Shown here piece after piece: positions 54,325 to 64,000 of a DNA stretch of 64,000 bases. A program made the translations under genes and the position numbers. This stretch comes from Steromphala cineraria (taxonomy: Eukaryota; Mollusca; Gastropoda; Trochida; Trochidae): contig OU744721.1 of NCBI GenBank assembly GCA_916613615.1, positions 81,163,060 to 81,227,059 on the forward strand, in the 5' to 3' direction. The first letter of the stretch is position 1. Every line of letters begins with the position of its first letter. A model generated the notes under the pieces. It ran no database searches. It saw only the letters and a program-made list of their open reading frames with translations, and was not told the origin of the DNA.

Positions 54325-54639
54325 GTGTTCAATATTTCAAGCAGAAACAAAAATGTCAGAGTAGGAGAATATTCAGTTATAATTTGATGGAATTTAGATG
54401 CTTTAAATGATTTGATTGCATATTTCGACTGGCAGATGTTCTCTCAAACTAAAGATGTTAACATGCTCTTTTATAATTTTATAAATTTGATCACAGATAT
54501 GATCAAAACATCATTCCAAATACAATAGTCACTATCAGGAAAAATTACAAACCTTGAATGACAGGTAATATTCGGACACTGATTCGAAAACGAAATAGAT
54601 ATCACAGGAAATCAAAAAAGAACAAATAATCCTAACGAT

Positions 54640-55170
54640 TTGGCACGATTTAGACAGTTACGTAATGCTACAGTAAGCATGGTAAGATCAGCTAAGAATG
54701 CTTATAAGGAGAAATTAGACGAAAGAATAAATAAAAGTTTAGGCAGTAAAACGTGGTGGCGACTAGTTAAAGAAACCTTAAAGAAAAAAGAGACCGGTAG
54801 TTTTACACCAGTTATACATAATGACATTATATGTGATTATGAAACTGATGCTGCAAATGCAATTAATGACTATTTTGTAGAGAATCAATTTCAAGCCTTA
54901 CCTCTGCTACATAAACAAACAACTTCAAAGTTAAGTGAAATTAGTTTAACGCCTTCTGAAGTTCTTGATATATTATGCTGTGTCAATACAACTAAAGCAT
55001 CAGGCCCAGATGGAATAAGCAATAAATTTATAAACGCTACAGCTTCAATCTTATACATACCTCTAACTAAACTTTTCAATTTATCATTACAATACTCAAT
55101 ATTTCCCTCAGTTGGGAAACATGCATGGGTAACAAGCACATTTGTTCAAATTACAGACCAGTTGCTTTAA
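54640..55170 (+). pseudogene. LINE RT N-terminal fragment
   Basis: 176 codons of linker and RT fingers. KTWWRLVKETLKKKE and TTKASGPDGISNKF match the same positions in the LINE at 60316 (KTWWKLVKNYL, TTKAIGPDKIGNKI). It passes out of frame near 55120 into the segment with NYRPVALTS. Confidence 0.75.
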
Positions 55171-55417
55171 CTAGTTGTTTAGCAAAAGCTTTTGAACGCT
55201 TTTTAAATATGTGTATTATTAACTTAGAGATAATAACATCTTTCCAGTCCGGTTTTACTCAAGGTGATTCAACTCCATATCAATTAACCTATTTGTATGA
55301 CTTCATATCCAAAGCCCTTGATTCTGGCAAGGAATAAGATATTTGCATGCATGTTTTAAGATTTGGATTTTCCCAACTTAGAATTCCAATGCAAGTTGGG
55401 ACGCCTCCCATCATAAG

Positions 55418-55930
55418 ATGGGGTGGATCCGCAGTTGGGATGATACAAATATACCAAGAATTTTTATCGATTTTGAAAAGGCTTTTAATTCTGTTGATTG
55501 GAATTTCATTCAAGAAGTCGTTACTTATTTAAACTTTGGAAAATATATCAGGAGATGGATAAAATACATCCAATCATGTGTCGTTGTAAACGGCTTTCTT
55601 TTAAATTATTTTGATATATCAAGAGGTTGTAGGCAGGGCGATCCAATATCCCCGTATATTTACCTTATTTGTGTAGAATTATTGGCCATAATGATGAAAT
55701 AAAAGGAATATAGATCACAACTACAAAGACAAAGTTAAAATTATCGATCAATCATTCGTTAGTTAGAGATCTAAAACACCTAGGACGAATATAATATTGA
55801 AAAGCCTATAACTTCCTAGATTTAATCACCTTTTTGCTTTCCTATACCCAATCCAAATAATCAAATTTTAAAAGTTATTGAGCAGCTATGCTCTAAATTC
55901 ATATTGAAGAACAAACCAAACCGAAATACT
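55418..55930 (+). mobile_element. L1/Tx1-type LINE fragment with internal deletion
   Basis: RIFIDFEKAFNSVDWNFI and SRGCRQGDPISPYIYLICVE are the RT blocks typical of L1/Tx1 elements. The catalytic FADD region is missing. The text resumes near 55800 with a downstream L1-like segment (NFLDLITFLLSYTQS, LKVIEQLCSKFI-like in shifted frames). It abuts a CR1/L2-type LINE on the left and a MULE fragment on the right. Confidence 0.65.
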
Positions 55931-56284
55931 CTGTCTGCCATCTCAATCCTCCTGATGACTTCGACAAACCTGAAGATGTTTGGGTGGCGATGTGGAAGGG
56001 TTCTGTTGAGCCTGTTATGGAAACCTTCCAAGTTGTTGTTGGTCCTTGGTCCTTGGTCCCTGGTTGTCATGGTGGTTCCACAGCGATCGAGGGAAGCAAG
56101 CGTCGTAGTCTACCCATGTCGCTGTGATGTAATCTTTGAAGTCCTCGATGCGGTTGGTGGCTGGGGCGGCGTCCATAACATCTATCCATGTATCTTGAAC
56201 CTCGTCCTCGGGAAGCAAGGCAAGGGCAGCTGCTCTCCTGACGAACTGTAAACGCAGTGCTAAGAAGAGAAGACAGATTATCAC
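55931..56284 (-). pseudogene. Second MULE-like transposase fragment
   Basis: The minus strand has FVRRAAALALLPEDEVQDTW (near 56250-56190) and, in a shifted frame, GPRTNNNLEGFHNRLNRTL and HPNIFRFVEVIRRIE, the signature after the MULE catalytic core. The frame shift coincides with a duplicated ggtccttggtcc near 56039-56060. The frame runs to about 55861, overlapping the LINE border. No terminal repeats were found. Confidence 0.65.
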
Positions 56285-57359
56285 AAAATTTTATATAAAC
56301 ACAACTTAATGTCATTGTGGACCAATATACTCTAATCCGACAATAACTGAATGTAAACTCAATGTCATAAAGCATTTTCATTATCATTAAATTTTGTACA
56401 AACATAATCTACCCTGGTTATTGTTTCATAATTCGCTCGTTAAAGATTGAGCTTTGTTATAATCACATATTTCCAAACTTTTCAATAATGAACCTGACCC
56501 AGGCTTAATCTACTCTAGTGGACCATTCTATTATGTCTGTGGGGTTGATGTTAATTGAGCCCTCATTAATTGTCGGCGAATTACTGCGTCGGCGAAATGA
56601 GTGTCTGGGTCTTGGGACATACACATACACATACTCGAATCTGTTATTACAGCAAATACTAATCCCTTCTGGGAGGATACACTTGCATCTTTTGGTAAAT
56701 GTGTCACAGCAAAACCTAAGAATGCACAAAACACAAATGGTGTCCTATCAGAGAATAATGAGTAAATGGTAATATAAAAAATAATACACAATAATCAAAT
56801 AGAGGAATAAAATATGTAAATGATTTGTTCAACAATAATGGACCAATTAAACGAAACTTATCACTGCAAACGTATTATTTTATTTAACTTCAAGGAATAA
56901 CAGAGTCAATTAAAAACTTATGTGTTCATATTGACAAGACATCTAGACTCCAATTCTTCCATATTTATTACAAAATATAGTGGAGGATCCAAAAGAATGC
57001 AGGAGTATTTATGATATTCTGATATTGAATAAAAACCTGCAAAACTTTTATCATATCGAGAAAAATGGCAAACTGAACAAAATGAAAACATTGATGGAAA
57101 AGTAAAAAAACACATTTAAATCATATCAAAGTGCGAAACAATCTGGGTTCCAATACAATGTAATTCGTAGAATTCTGTCAACAAAATGATTTGTAATGAA
57201 AGTCATAGATTCAAAAATAGAGTCAATATAGCACTTGTATGTATTGTATTGTATAAATCTAAATAAGTAAAAAATATATGGATAGAAATAGAAAATGGTT
57301 AAATAAAAACACTGTTTAAATATGATCTTTCATTAGGAGAACTAATATTTTAGAATACT
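56285..57359. other. Non-coding stretch
   Basis: AT-rich. Open frames are short and without domains. Confidence 0.5.
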
Positions 57360-58087
57360 GTGAAAAGAGAGCTTCCCTATCTACATGTCGTTTACTAACA
57401 CTCTCTTTCAATCAACATGTCGTTTACTAACCCTCTCTCCCTACCAACAAATCGTTTACTAACCCTCTCCCTCTATCAATCTGTCGTTTACTATCCCTCT
57501 TTCCCTATCAACATGTCGTTTACTAACACTCTCTCCCTATCTGCACCTCATTTACTTACCCTCTCTCCCTATCAATATGTCGTTTACTAACACTCTCTCC
57601 CTATCAACATGTCCTTAACTAACCCTCTCTCCCTATCTACATTTCGTTTTCTAACACTATCTTTCAATCAACATGTGGTTTACTAACCTTCTCTCCCTAC
57701 CAACAAATCGTTTACTAACCCTCTCCCTCTATCAATCTGTCGTTTACCAACCCTCTTTCCCTATCAACATGTCGTTACTAACCCTCTCTCCCTGCACCTC
57801 GTTTACTTACCCTCTCTCCCTATCAATCTGTCGTTTACTAACACTCTCTCCCTATCAACATGTCCTTAACTAACCATCTCTCCCTATCTACATTGCGTTT
57901 ACTAACCCTCTCCCTCTATCAACATGTACTTAACTTACCCTCTACCTCTATCAACATGTCCTTAACTACCCTCTCTCCCTATCTACATTTCGTTTACTTA
58001 CCCTCTCCCTCTATCAATCTGTCGTTTACTAACCCTCTCTCCCTATCGACATGTCGTTTACTAACCCTCTCTCCCTTTGTACATGTT
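57360..58087. repeat. Minisatellite array, copy 3 (best preserved)
   Basis: About 20 units of 36-38 bp, for example tcgtttactaaccctctctc followed by cctatcaacatg. Units vary by small changes such as caatctg for caacatg. The frames at 57673 and 57860 are products of the repeat. The right border is the 3' end of a minus-strand LINE at about 58088. Confidence 0.9.
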
Positions 58088-60185
58088 GTTGGATTGGGGT
58101 TTAACGTCTTCTTCACCATACGGTGATGTCGCCGACGTGGGGTCTAAGCCTGAGTTATTTCCAAAAAAGGGGCATGAAATTTAGAATAGGTCTTAGGCAC
58201 CCAAGTAAAATTAATAAAAGTTCTAAAGTGGTTAAAATTAATTTAGAATTTGGAATAGAGTGAGGGGGGGGGGGGGCTGAAATTATGAATAGTCAGTAAA
58301 TAAATAGTGCTGTGAAATGGCGTGGTACCTGAAAGAGATAGAAAGAATATATTATGTATGGGAAATTATATTGAAGTAAAAAGGTTTAAAGTAGTATTTG
58401 AGATGGTATTTTTAATTGTGATAAGATAAAATTGTATTTGAATAATTGTGTTTGAATTGTATTTATATTTATTTGTAATTAGTAATGTTTTATATCTAAA
58501 TTTATTGATAATTGAGTGAAAGGAGTAATACTTATCTTTTTGGTTTGATATACTTAGTCTGTTATTTGCTGTTGTTTCCAGCGTTGTTATCTTCGCAATG
58601 TGCGTTTTTTCTTTCTTGAAGGTCGTCTGACTGGTATTGTACCTATGTAAAGTGCAGGGGGTAGTCTAACCATACACTTAGGTACAATACCTGTCCTCCC
58701 CACTGAACCCGATTAAGAAGCAGGCAGTGAGGGTTTTGAGGTTAAATTTGCTACTGGGAAAATTACCAGTTACAATTTAGTGAAGTGCCGGGGGTAGCCA
58801 CACCGTGCACTTTAAGTGAAGAGTTTTAACCATTTTGCCCTGTGCCCAAGTCCTACCAGTTATCCCAAATATGGGAGTGGTAAATATTATTTTAGGTGTT
58901 AGGTGGAAATCTCCCGTTGGGAGCCTACGCGCCTGTTTGTATAGGCTTGCGCGAGTGGTCCCGAGGTAATGTATATCGTGAACCTATCTCACCAACCAGC
59001 TCTGGTCGTGGGTCGCCATGACCAACACTTACCAGATGAAGGAGGTTTAAGAGATCAGTCTCGCTTCCGTAGGGTCCTTCTGGGAGTTTTACCGTGGGGT
59101 GGTTGTTAGGGTTTAGTGACCCTTAAATTGGGGAGGGGATGAGGGGTAGGTAATGGTTAAGAGTTTGGGTGTAAGGCTAGGTGATTATTAATTATAATGT
59201 TTTATACAATTTGGTTTGTAGTAGGAATACTGAAAGGTACTGGTAATTTTTAGCATTGGCTAACAGTTCTTGTGGGTTGTTAGCGTTTACATTTTCAAGG
59301 AGTTGTCCCCTGTGTTTTTTGTATTTATCACATTGAAACAGAATGTGATTTATGGTGTCTTCGACATTACATTGATTACATAGATTATTTGGTGCTTTCC
59401 CTATTTTGTGGAGATAAACCCCGTTGCAAACATTGTTGAGCCTGAGTCTAGTTATGGCTACATCAACCCTTCTAAAGTTGTGGAAGTTTTTAACTTTTCT
59501 AAGTTTTGTAGGTTGTACTTGATAGTACTGGGTATGTCCCCAGTTGCCTTTAAAGGTTTTGTTGTATTCATCCGTTGTAATTGATTTTACAATGCTCTTA
59601 ATTTCTTTTTAAGTAAATGGTATGTTGACATTATTGCTGTGGGTTAGACCTGCTTTTGCTGCTCGGTCGGCTCTTTCATTGCCTGTTAGGCCTATGTGGG
59701 AAGGCACCCATATAAATCTAACATTGTTGTTATCCTGAGTTAGATAATTATACCCCTGGTAAATTTGATGTAGAAGTTCATGACTATTTTTTTCCGTTTT
59801 GTTTTGTATAGCTTGCAGTGAGCTGAGTGAATCTGTAAATATAGCTATATTTTTGTGTTTGTAGCCTTTAGTGATAACGAGTGCTTGTCGAATAGCTACA
59901 AGTTCAGCTGTGAAGATAGAGGTTTTGTCTGGTAGTTTAAGGGATATATCTTCATCACCTGTGTGAGTGAAGGATATCCCAGAGCCTACTCTTCCTTTTT
60001 CATCTTTAGACCCGTCAGTAAAGATTTGAATGTATTCAGTTTGATTGTAGTTTTGTTCTATATAGACTTGAGTGTTACTGAGGTCACTAGGTTTGGGATT
60101 AGTTTTGTCTATGAGGTCTTTCAATTTGATATCAACTTGGATATCGGGGATGTCTGGAGGTTTTAAGATATGCTTGGTATATGGG
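58088..60185 (-). mobile_element. I-type LINE, 3' part (RNase H, C-terminal knuckle and 3' UTR)
   Basis: Minus strand: RNase H (60214-59609), then KTFKGNWGHTQYYQ, RLRLNNVCNGVYLHKIG and the Cys/His segment CNQCNVEDTINHILFQC near 59380-59330, ending near 59190. A roughly 1-kb region to 58088 is the probable 3' UTR and ends GACGTTAAACCCCAATCC, a familiar LINE terminus, exactly at the minisatellite. A run of 14 G lies near 58264-58277. Confidence 0.75.
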
Positions 60186-60214
60186 TCAGATATAACGTCT
60201 CGAAATACGCTCAC
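59609..60214 (-). pseudogene. LINE RNase H domain
   Basis: Catalytic residues visible: IFTDGSKDEKG (Asp), SIFTAELVAIRQAL (Glu), IFTDSLSSLQAI (Asp), VPSHIGLTGNERADRAAK (His and last Asp). An RNase H downstream of the RT is characteristic of the I superfamily of LINEs. The first few codons belong to the inserted LINE's flank and target repeat. A stop at 59609 breaks it from the C-terminal knuckle region. It would remove RNA during retrotransposition. Confidence 0.8.
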
Positions 60215-60315
60215 TTATCAGAAAACGAAATAGGCAACATAAAATCGCAAAGAGAACAAACCGTCCGCTTGTATGGCAAACATTTAAATCACTTAGAAAT
60301 AAGGTTATATCATCC

Positions 60316-61401
60316 GTGCGAAGAGCTAAAAAACAACATAGTATTAGGATTGATGCTGCAATAAGTGAATCAATTGCCACAAAAACATGGTGGAAACTAG
60401 TTAAGAACTATTTGCAAAATAAATCAGCAAAAACTACTTGTCGCTCAGTCATCGATGATGATGTTCTGTACGACGATCTGAACGATGTAGCAGAAATAAT
60501 GAATAACTATTTTACCAGTCAGTCTCAAGTTATAGACCCTGATGACGACCCCCCTCTTGTTGATCAACGTTGCGATAATACTCTAAGTGATATAGTACTG
60601 GAGATCGGGGAAGTAAAGGATATATTACTCTCTGTAGACACAACTAAAGCTATTGGCCCTGACAAAATTGGAAATAAAATACTGAAGTCCTGTGCTCATT
60701 CATTAGCTCCCATTCTGACTAAATTATTTAATCAATCTCTAAAGTTGGCTATATTCCCTTCTTCTTGGAAAGAAGCAAATGTAATCCCCATCCATAAAAA
60801 TGGCAATATATACGATTGTTCAAATTATAGACCAGTAGCATTAACAAGTTGTATAGCTAAAGTATTTGAAACATGTATCTTTAAATATGTAAATAATTTT
60901 TTAAGAGATAATAACCTTCTGTCAAATCTTCAATCGGGATTTACATCTGGCGACTCGACAACTAATCAATTGACTTACTTATATGATTTCATAGCCAAAG
61001 CACTAGACGATGGAAAAGAAGTACGAGCGGTATTTTGCGATGTAAGTAAAGCGTTTGATAAAGTTTGGCACCAAGGAATACTGCAGAAATTAAAATCATA
61101 TGGAATTGATGGAAATTTATTGAAGTGGTTTGAAAGCTATCTAAACAATAGAACCCAGCGAGTAGTTATTAATGGACACGCGTCAAATCCTCAACAAGTT
61201 TTAGCAGGCGTCCCTCAAGGCTCTGTTTTGGGACCTTTATTATTCATAATATACATTAATGATATCGTAGATAATATTGACAGTAATATCAGATTATTCG
61301 CAGATGATACTTCTCTCTACGTTATAATTGACGATCCTATCACAGCTGCAAATTGTTTAAATAATGACCTGTTATTGATTTCAAATTGGGCTAAAAAATA
61401 G
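60316..61401 (+). pseudogene. CR1/L2-type LINE RT, main segment
   Basis: 361 codons: KTWWKLVKNYL, VDTTKAIGPDKIGNKI, SNYRPVALTSCIAK, VFCDVSKAFDKVWH (first catalytic Asp), AGVPQGSVLGPLLF and LFADDTSLY (catalytic Asp pair, near 61297-61323). A TAG at 61399-61401 ends it, and a TAA at 61501-61503 follows in the same frame before the downstream part. All RT catalytic residues are preserved. Confidence 0.85.
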
Positions 61402-61575
61402 AAGGTTTCCTTTAATCCTAAAAAAACTAAATCAATACAGTTTAGTAGAAAAGTAAATAGGATTAACCAACCTAATCTTACAATGGATGGTGAAACAATT
61501 TAAGAAGTAGAACACCATAAGCACTTAGGATTAACCCTTCAAAGCAACTGTTATTGGGATATTTATATAGATTCT

Positions 61576-62451
61576 ATGATTAAGAAAGTTAGTCCTCTGA
61601 TTAACTGCTTAAGAAGCCTGAAATATCGTCTATCACGGAAAAGTCTGGAAATTATTTATAAATCCTTCATATTACCAATTTTTGATTACTGCGGTCATAT
61701 TTGGGATAATTGCACTCAGGAACAATGCAACTTACTGGAAAAAATGAATCTAGACGCGCTGAGATCAATTTGTGGAGCAGTTCGTGGTACAAGCCACAAC
61801 CTATTATATGCAGAAACTAACCAAAAACCACTATCTGAACGTAGATACATATCTAAACTAACAACTTTTTATAAAATGAAGAATAATCTAGCGCCTCAAT
61901 ATCTCTCTAACCTCCTTCCTACCACACCCAATACTAATAACTACAACCTAAGATATAATTCATCAGTGCGAACAGTAAAATGCAGAACGGCGACATATGC
62001 CAAGTCTTTTTTACCTGATACAATAAAACTGTGGAATTCATTAACTCCCGACATTCAAAATAGCGATTCGTTATCCGGCTTCAAAAATTCGGTTTGCGGA
62101 CCTAAAAATAAAACTATTTCTTTCAATCTCAACCACGGCTCAAGAATCTGTCAGATTATCCACTCTCGCCTTAGGCTCCGCTGCAGTGACTTGAATGCTG
62201 ATAAATTTGAAAGACATATTATTGACAGCCCCGCGTGCCAATGCGGTCACCCAATTGAAAACGCTGTACACTATTTTTTCACATGCAACAAGTTTACAGA
62301 ATTAAGACAGCAATCATTCTTTTATTTGAAAGGATTTACTATCAACACGGTATTAAGGGGATGTACATCGCTCACAAACAATGATCTAGACAAATTATTG
62401 AAATCTATTCATCATTTCATAATAAAATCTGATCGATTTGACATTCCATAA
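61576..62451 (+). pseudogene. CR1/L2-type LINE C-terminal segment
   Basis: 291 codons in frame with the RT segment but separated by two stops. It has LPIFDYCGHIWDN and YRLSRKSLEIIYKSF, and a C-terminal Cys/His cluster CQCGHPIENAVHYFFTC near 62236-62286. It belongs to the RT thumb and C-terminal domain. Confidence 0.8.
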
Positions 62452-62632
62452 GCACTTATATATTGACTGCCAAACAAACAATCTTATTCGTGCATAATCA
62501 CTATTTTTGAAGCTTATAAAATGTATGACATGCGTGACTGGTAATTATTCATTGTATATTTTTATGTAATTATTTTGGAGCGGCCTTAATATAAGCACCT
62601 CTGTGCTTGTTGGCCAATCCATTCATGTCTTT

Positions 62633-63121
62633 TCATGAATAAAATGTGTTTAAATCAGATATAACGTCTATTGTATCAAGGTCATATTTGTCTATGTGAT
62701 TTTTCATGGTAACACCAAATGGTGTTGGTATTTTTTTTACTCTTTTTGTCATTATTTGTTTCTTACGAGTGATGATATTTTGTAAACATGGCTTATGTTT
62801 TGATCTAACAATATAGTTGGTAATATTATCTTCCCATTCTTTTTCTAGCGGGAGTTCACCTAGTTCATGTCTGACTAGCTCCATTGATGTGCCACTTAGG
62901 CATCCTGATATATATCTGTAGGCTCGATTTTGTATGGTTTTTAGCTTTTGTATGTTGGTTTGACTAGTGTCGCACCAAGCTTCTGCTCCATAGTGCAGTT
63001 TGGATTTAATCAGAGATTTTTTATAGTAAGAGTAACATTTCCTTGCTGCTGCCCCACGTGGTGTGAGAAAGCATTCGTAATATATTGAGATCTTTTTTGC
63101 ATCTATGTGACAGTTCAACAA
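62633..63121 (-). pseudogene. I-type LINE RT, C-terminal segment
   Basis: Follows the catalytic RT segment after a frame change near 63030-63110. It shows KSKLHYGAEAWCDTSQTN and LKTIQNRAYRYISG, the conserved thumb region (Y-G-x-x-x-W, I-Q-N-x-A). It runs up to the inserted LINE at 62654; the last codons lie past the target repeat. Confidence 0.75.
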
Positions 63122-64000
63122 TATGTTGATTCCATGTTAGATATTCATCAAAGATTATACCTAAAAATTTGACATACTTAACTTGGTTTAATGGTTCTTC
63201 ATTAATGTATAATTTCAGTGGTCTGCAGTCGTCTCTGGGTGTTGGCCGAAAGAGAATTGATACAGTTTTACTTGTGGATAATTGAAATCCCCAATTTTGG
63301 GTCCATTCATTTACTTTGATTAAGGCTTTTTGTAATATTTCTGCAGCTGCATGTTGGTATTTGTGACTGACCCAAAGGGCCCCGTCGTCAGCGAATTGTG
63401 AGGTGTTTACTTGTTTGGGTAGTTTGTGAAATAGATCATCTATCATAATATTGAACAAAGTTGGTGATATGATACTTCCTTGTGGGGTCCCATTTTCTAA
63501 ATTATAGTTGTCTGATATTTGATCATCTGTTTTTAGACGAAATGTTCTGTCTGACATAAAGTCGTTTATAAAGTTTAACATTTCCCCTTGTATGCCCTTT
63601 TTCTTAACTTTTTGTATCAAGCCTGTTTTCCAGACCATGTCAAATGCTTTACTGAAGTCTAGAAAGACTGCTGTAGTGAATTTATTATTTTGTTGAGCTT
63701 GTCTGATAGAGTGTTGTAATCTAACAATATGGTCAGTGGTGCTATAGGATTTTCTATATCCTGATTGATTTTGTGTGATCAATTCGTTGGTTTCTAAATA
63801 GTGTTGTAATCTTTTCGTTGCCATAGCTTCGAGTGTTTTACATAGATTAGATGTTAAAGAGACTGGTCTATATGAATCGGATTTGGTAGGGTCTTTTCCC
63901 TGTTTGTGTAATGGTATAATAAGACTTTCTTTCCAGTCTGTTGGTAAATTGCCGTCTTTCCATAGCTTGTTGTAGAAGTCTAATAATACTTGTTTGCATT
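62670..64000 (-). mobile_element. I-type LINE, 5' visible part (RT)
   Basis: This minus-strand LINE enters from beyond the window. From 64000 down: RT fingers, LQHYLETNELITQNQSGYRK, then the segments listed separately. It resumes at 60185 after the nested LINE. Confidence 0.8.
63021..63824 (-). pseudogene. I-type LINE RT catalytic segment
   Basis: 267 codons: QSGYRKSYSTTDHI, VFLDFSKAFDMVW (first catalytic Asp), NGTPQGSIISPTLF, TSQFADDGALW (catalytic Asp pair) and KYVKFLGIIFDEYLTW. It is open through the RT palm and then changes frame near 63110. The upstream fingers (to 64000) are readable as SLIIPLHKQGKDPTKSD in the next segment. Confidence 0.8.

Larger units (their letters stand above)
53540..55337 (+). 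mobile_element. CR1/L2-type LINE, endonuclease to RT N-terminus, frameshifted
   Basis: It begins with a hydrophobic stretch and SGDVHPNPGP-like sequence (here CSGDVHPNPGP near 53701-53733), then APE endonuclease blocks CLSETWL (near 53820) and IILGDFNID (near 54115). A frame break at about 54240-54640 is followed by the RT N-terminus (54640-55170; KTWWRLVKETL, TTKASGPDGISNKF) and SNYRPVALTS (55150). It stops at 55335-55337. The LINE at 60201-62654 is a close relative. Confidence 0.8.
60186..62669 (+). mobile_element. CR1/L2-type LINE nested in the I-type LINE, 15-bp target duplication
   Basis: tcagatataacgtct flanks the insert at 60186-60200 and 62655-62669. The inserted body (60201-62654, 2454 bp) is 5'-truncated within the linker and runs to the 3' end, which has tcatgaataaaatgtg. 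It interrupts the minus-strand LINE between its RT and RNase H parts, so it is younger. Confidence 0.9.

Noticed and set aside
57673..58126. Leu/Ser/Thr-rich open frames
   Set aside because: They are translations of the 37-bp minisatellite and have no other support.

Overview
The window looks like repeat-dense animal DNA. It is AT-rich, its genes are spaced far apart with splice-acceptor-like sequence at their 5' ends, and it carries many families of non-LTR retrotransposon, a Gypsy LTR element, a DIRS-type element, Mutator-like remnants, MITEs, long foldback hairpins and minisatellites. Short motifs resembling repeats common in molluscs (around 12664 and 58090), and the mixture of LINE families, make a lophotrochozoan, most likely a marine mollusc, the best guess. 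I cannot name the species. Nothing prokaryotic, no CRISPR array and no rRNA gene is visible.

Layout. 1-2436: degenerate minisatellite and a LINE remnant. 2489-9852: a 5'-truncated minus-strand CR1/Rex1-type LINE, split by an intact Gypsy element with identical 225-bp LTRs (3763-8509). 9890-10190: the same minisatellite family again. 10251-10608: a TTAA-flanked MITE. 10613-19366: mostly non-coding, with a 606-bp direct repeat pair and two foldback repeats. 19367-23982: the only host-type genes, two co-oriented minus-strand genes, one for a polysaccharide pyruvyltransferase-family type II membrane protein and one for a triose-phosphate-transporter-family carrier. 24390-27005: a LINE. 30546-34244: a tandem duplication of a roughly 1.75-kb unit bounded by hairpins. 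34385-40600: an old minus-strand LINE interrupted by a DIRS-type tyrosine-recombinase element. 40798-41233: a long-TIR MITE. 42670-50990: an 8.3-kb element with about 145-bp inverted terminal repeats, holding decayed Maverick/adintovirus-like genes (PC4-like, BIR, capsid-like, small basic protein, zinc fingers, packaging ATPase) and a Mutator-like insertion. 51000-55930: LINE fragments of at least three families. 57360-58087: a sharp minisatellite array. 58090-64000: a minus-strand I-type LINE with RNase H, interrupted by a plus-strand CR1-type LINE with a 15-bp target duplication.

How the parts relate. The pyruvyltransferase and the transporter may form a glycan-pyruvylation module: the enzyme family uses phosphoenolpyruvate (PEP), a Golgi-located enzyme would need PEP carried into the lumen, and the transporter keeps a Lys-Arg pair typical of the phosphate-translocator branch. 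This is inference from co-location and family knowledge. The 8.3-kb element appears to be an internally deleted, mutated virus-derived transposon; I see no polymerase and only a possible scrap of integrase. The nested insertions give relative ages: the CR1/Rex1 LINE is older than the Gypsy copy, the I-type LINE older than the CR1-type LINE inside it, the tandem duplication older than the 187-bp LINE tail in one copy, and the virus-like element older than its Mutator-like insert. Frames, coordinates and repeats were read by eye, and family names rest on recognised motifs without database searches.
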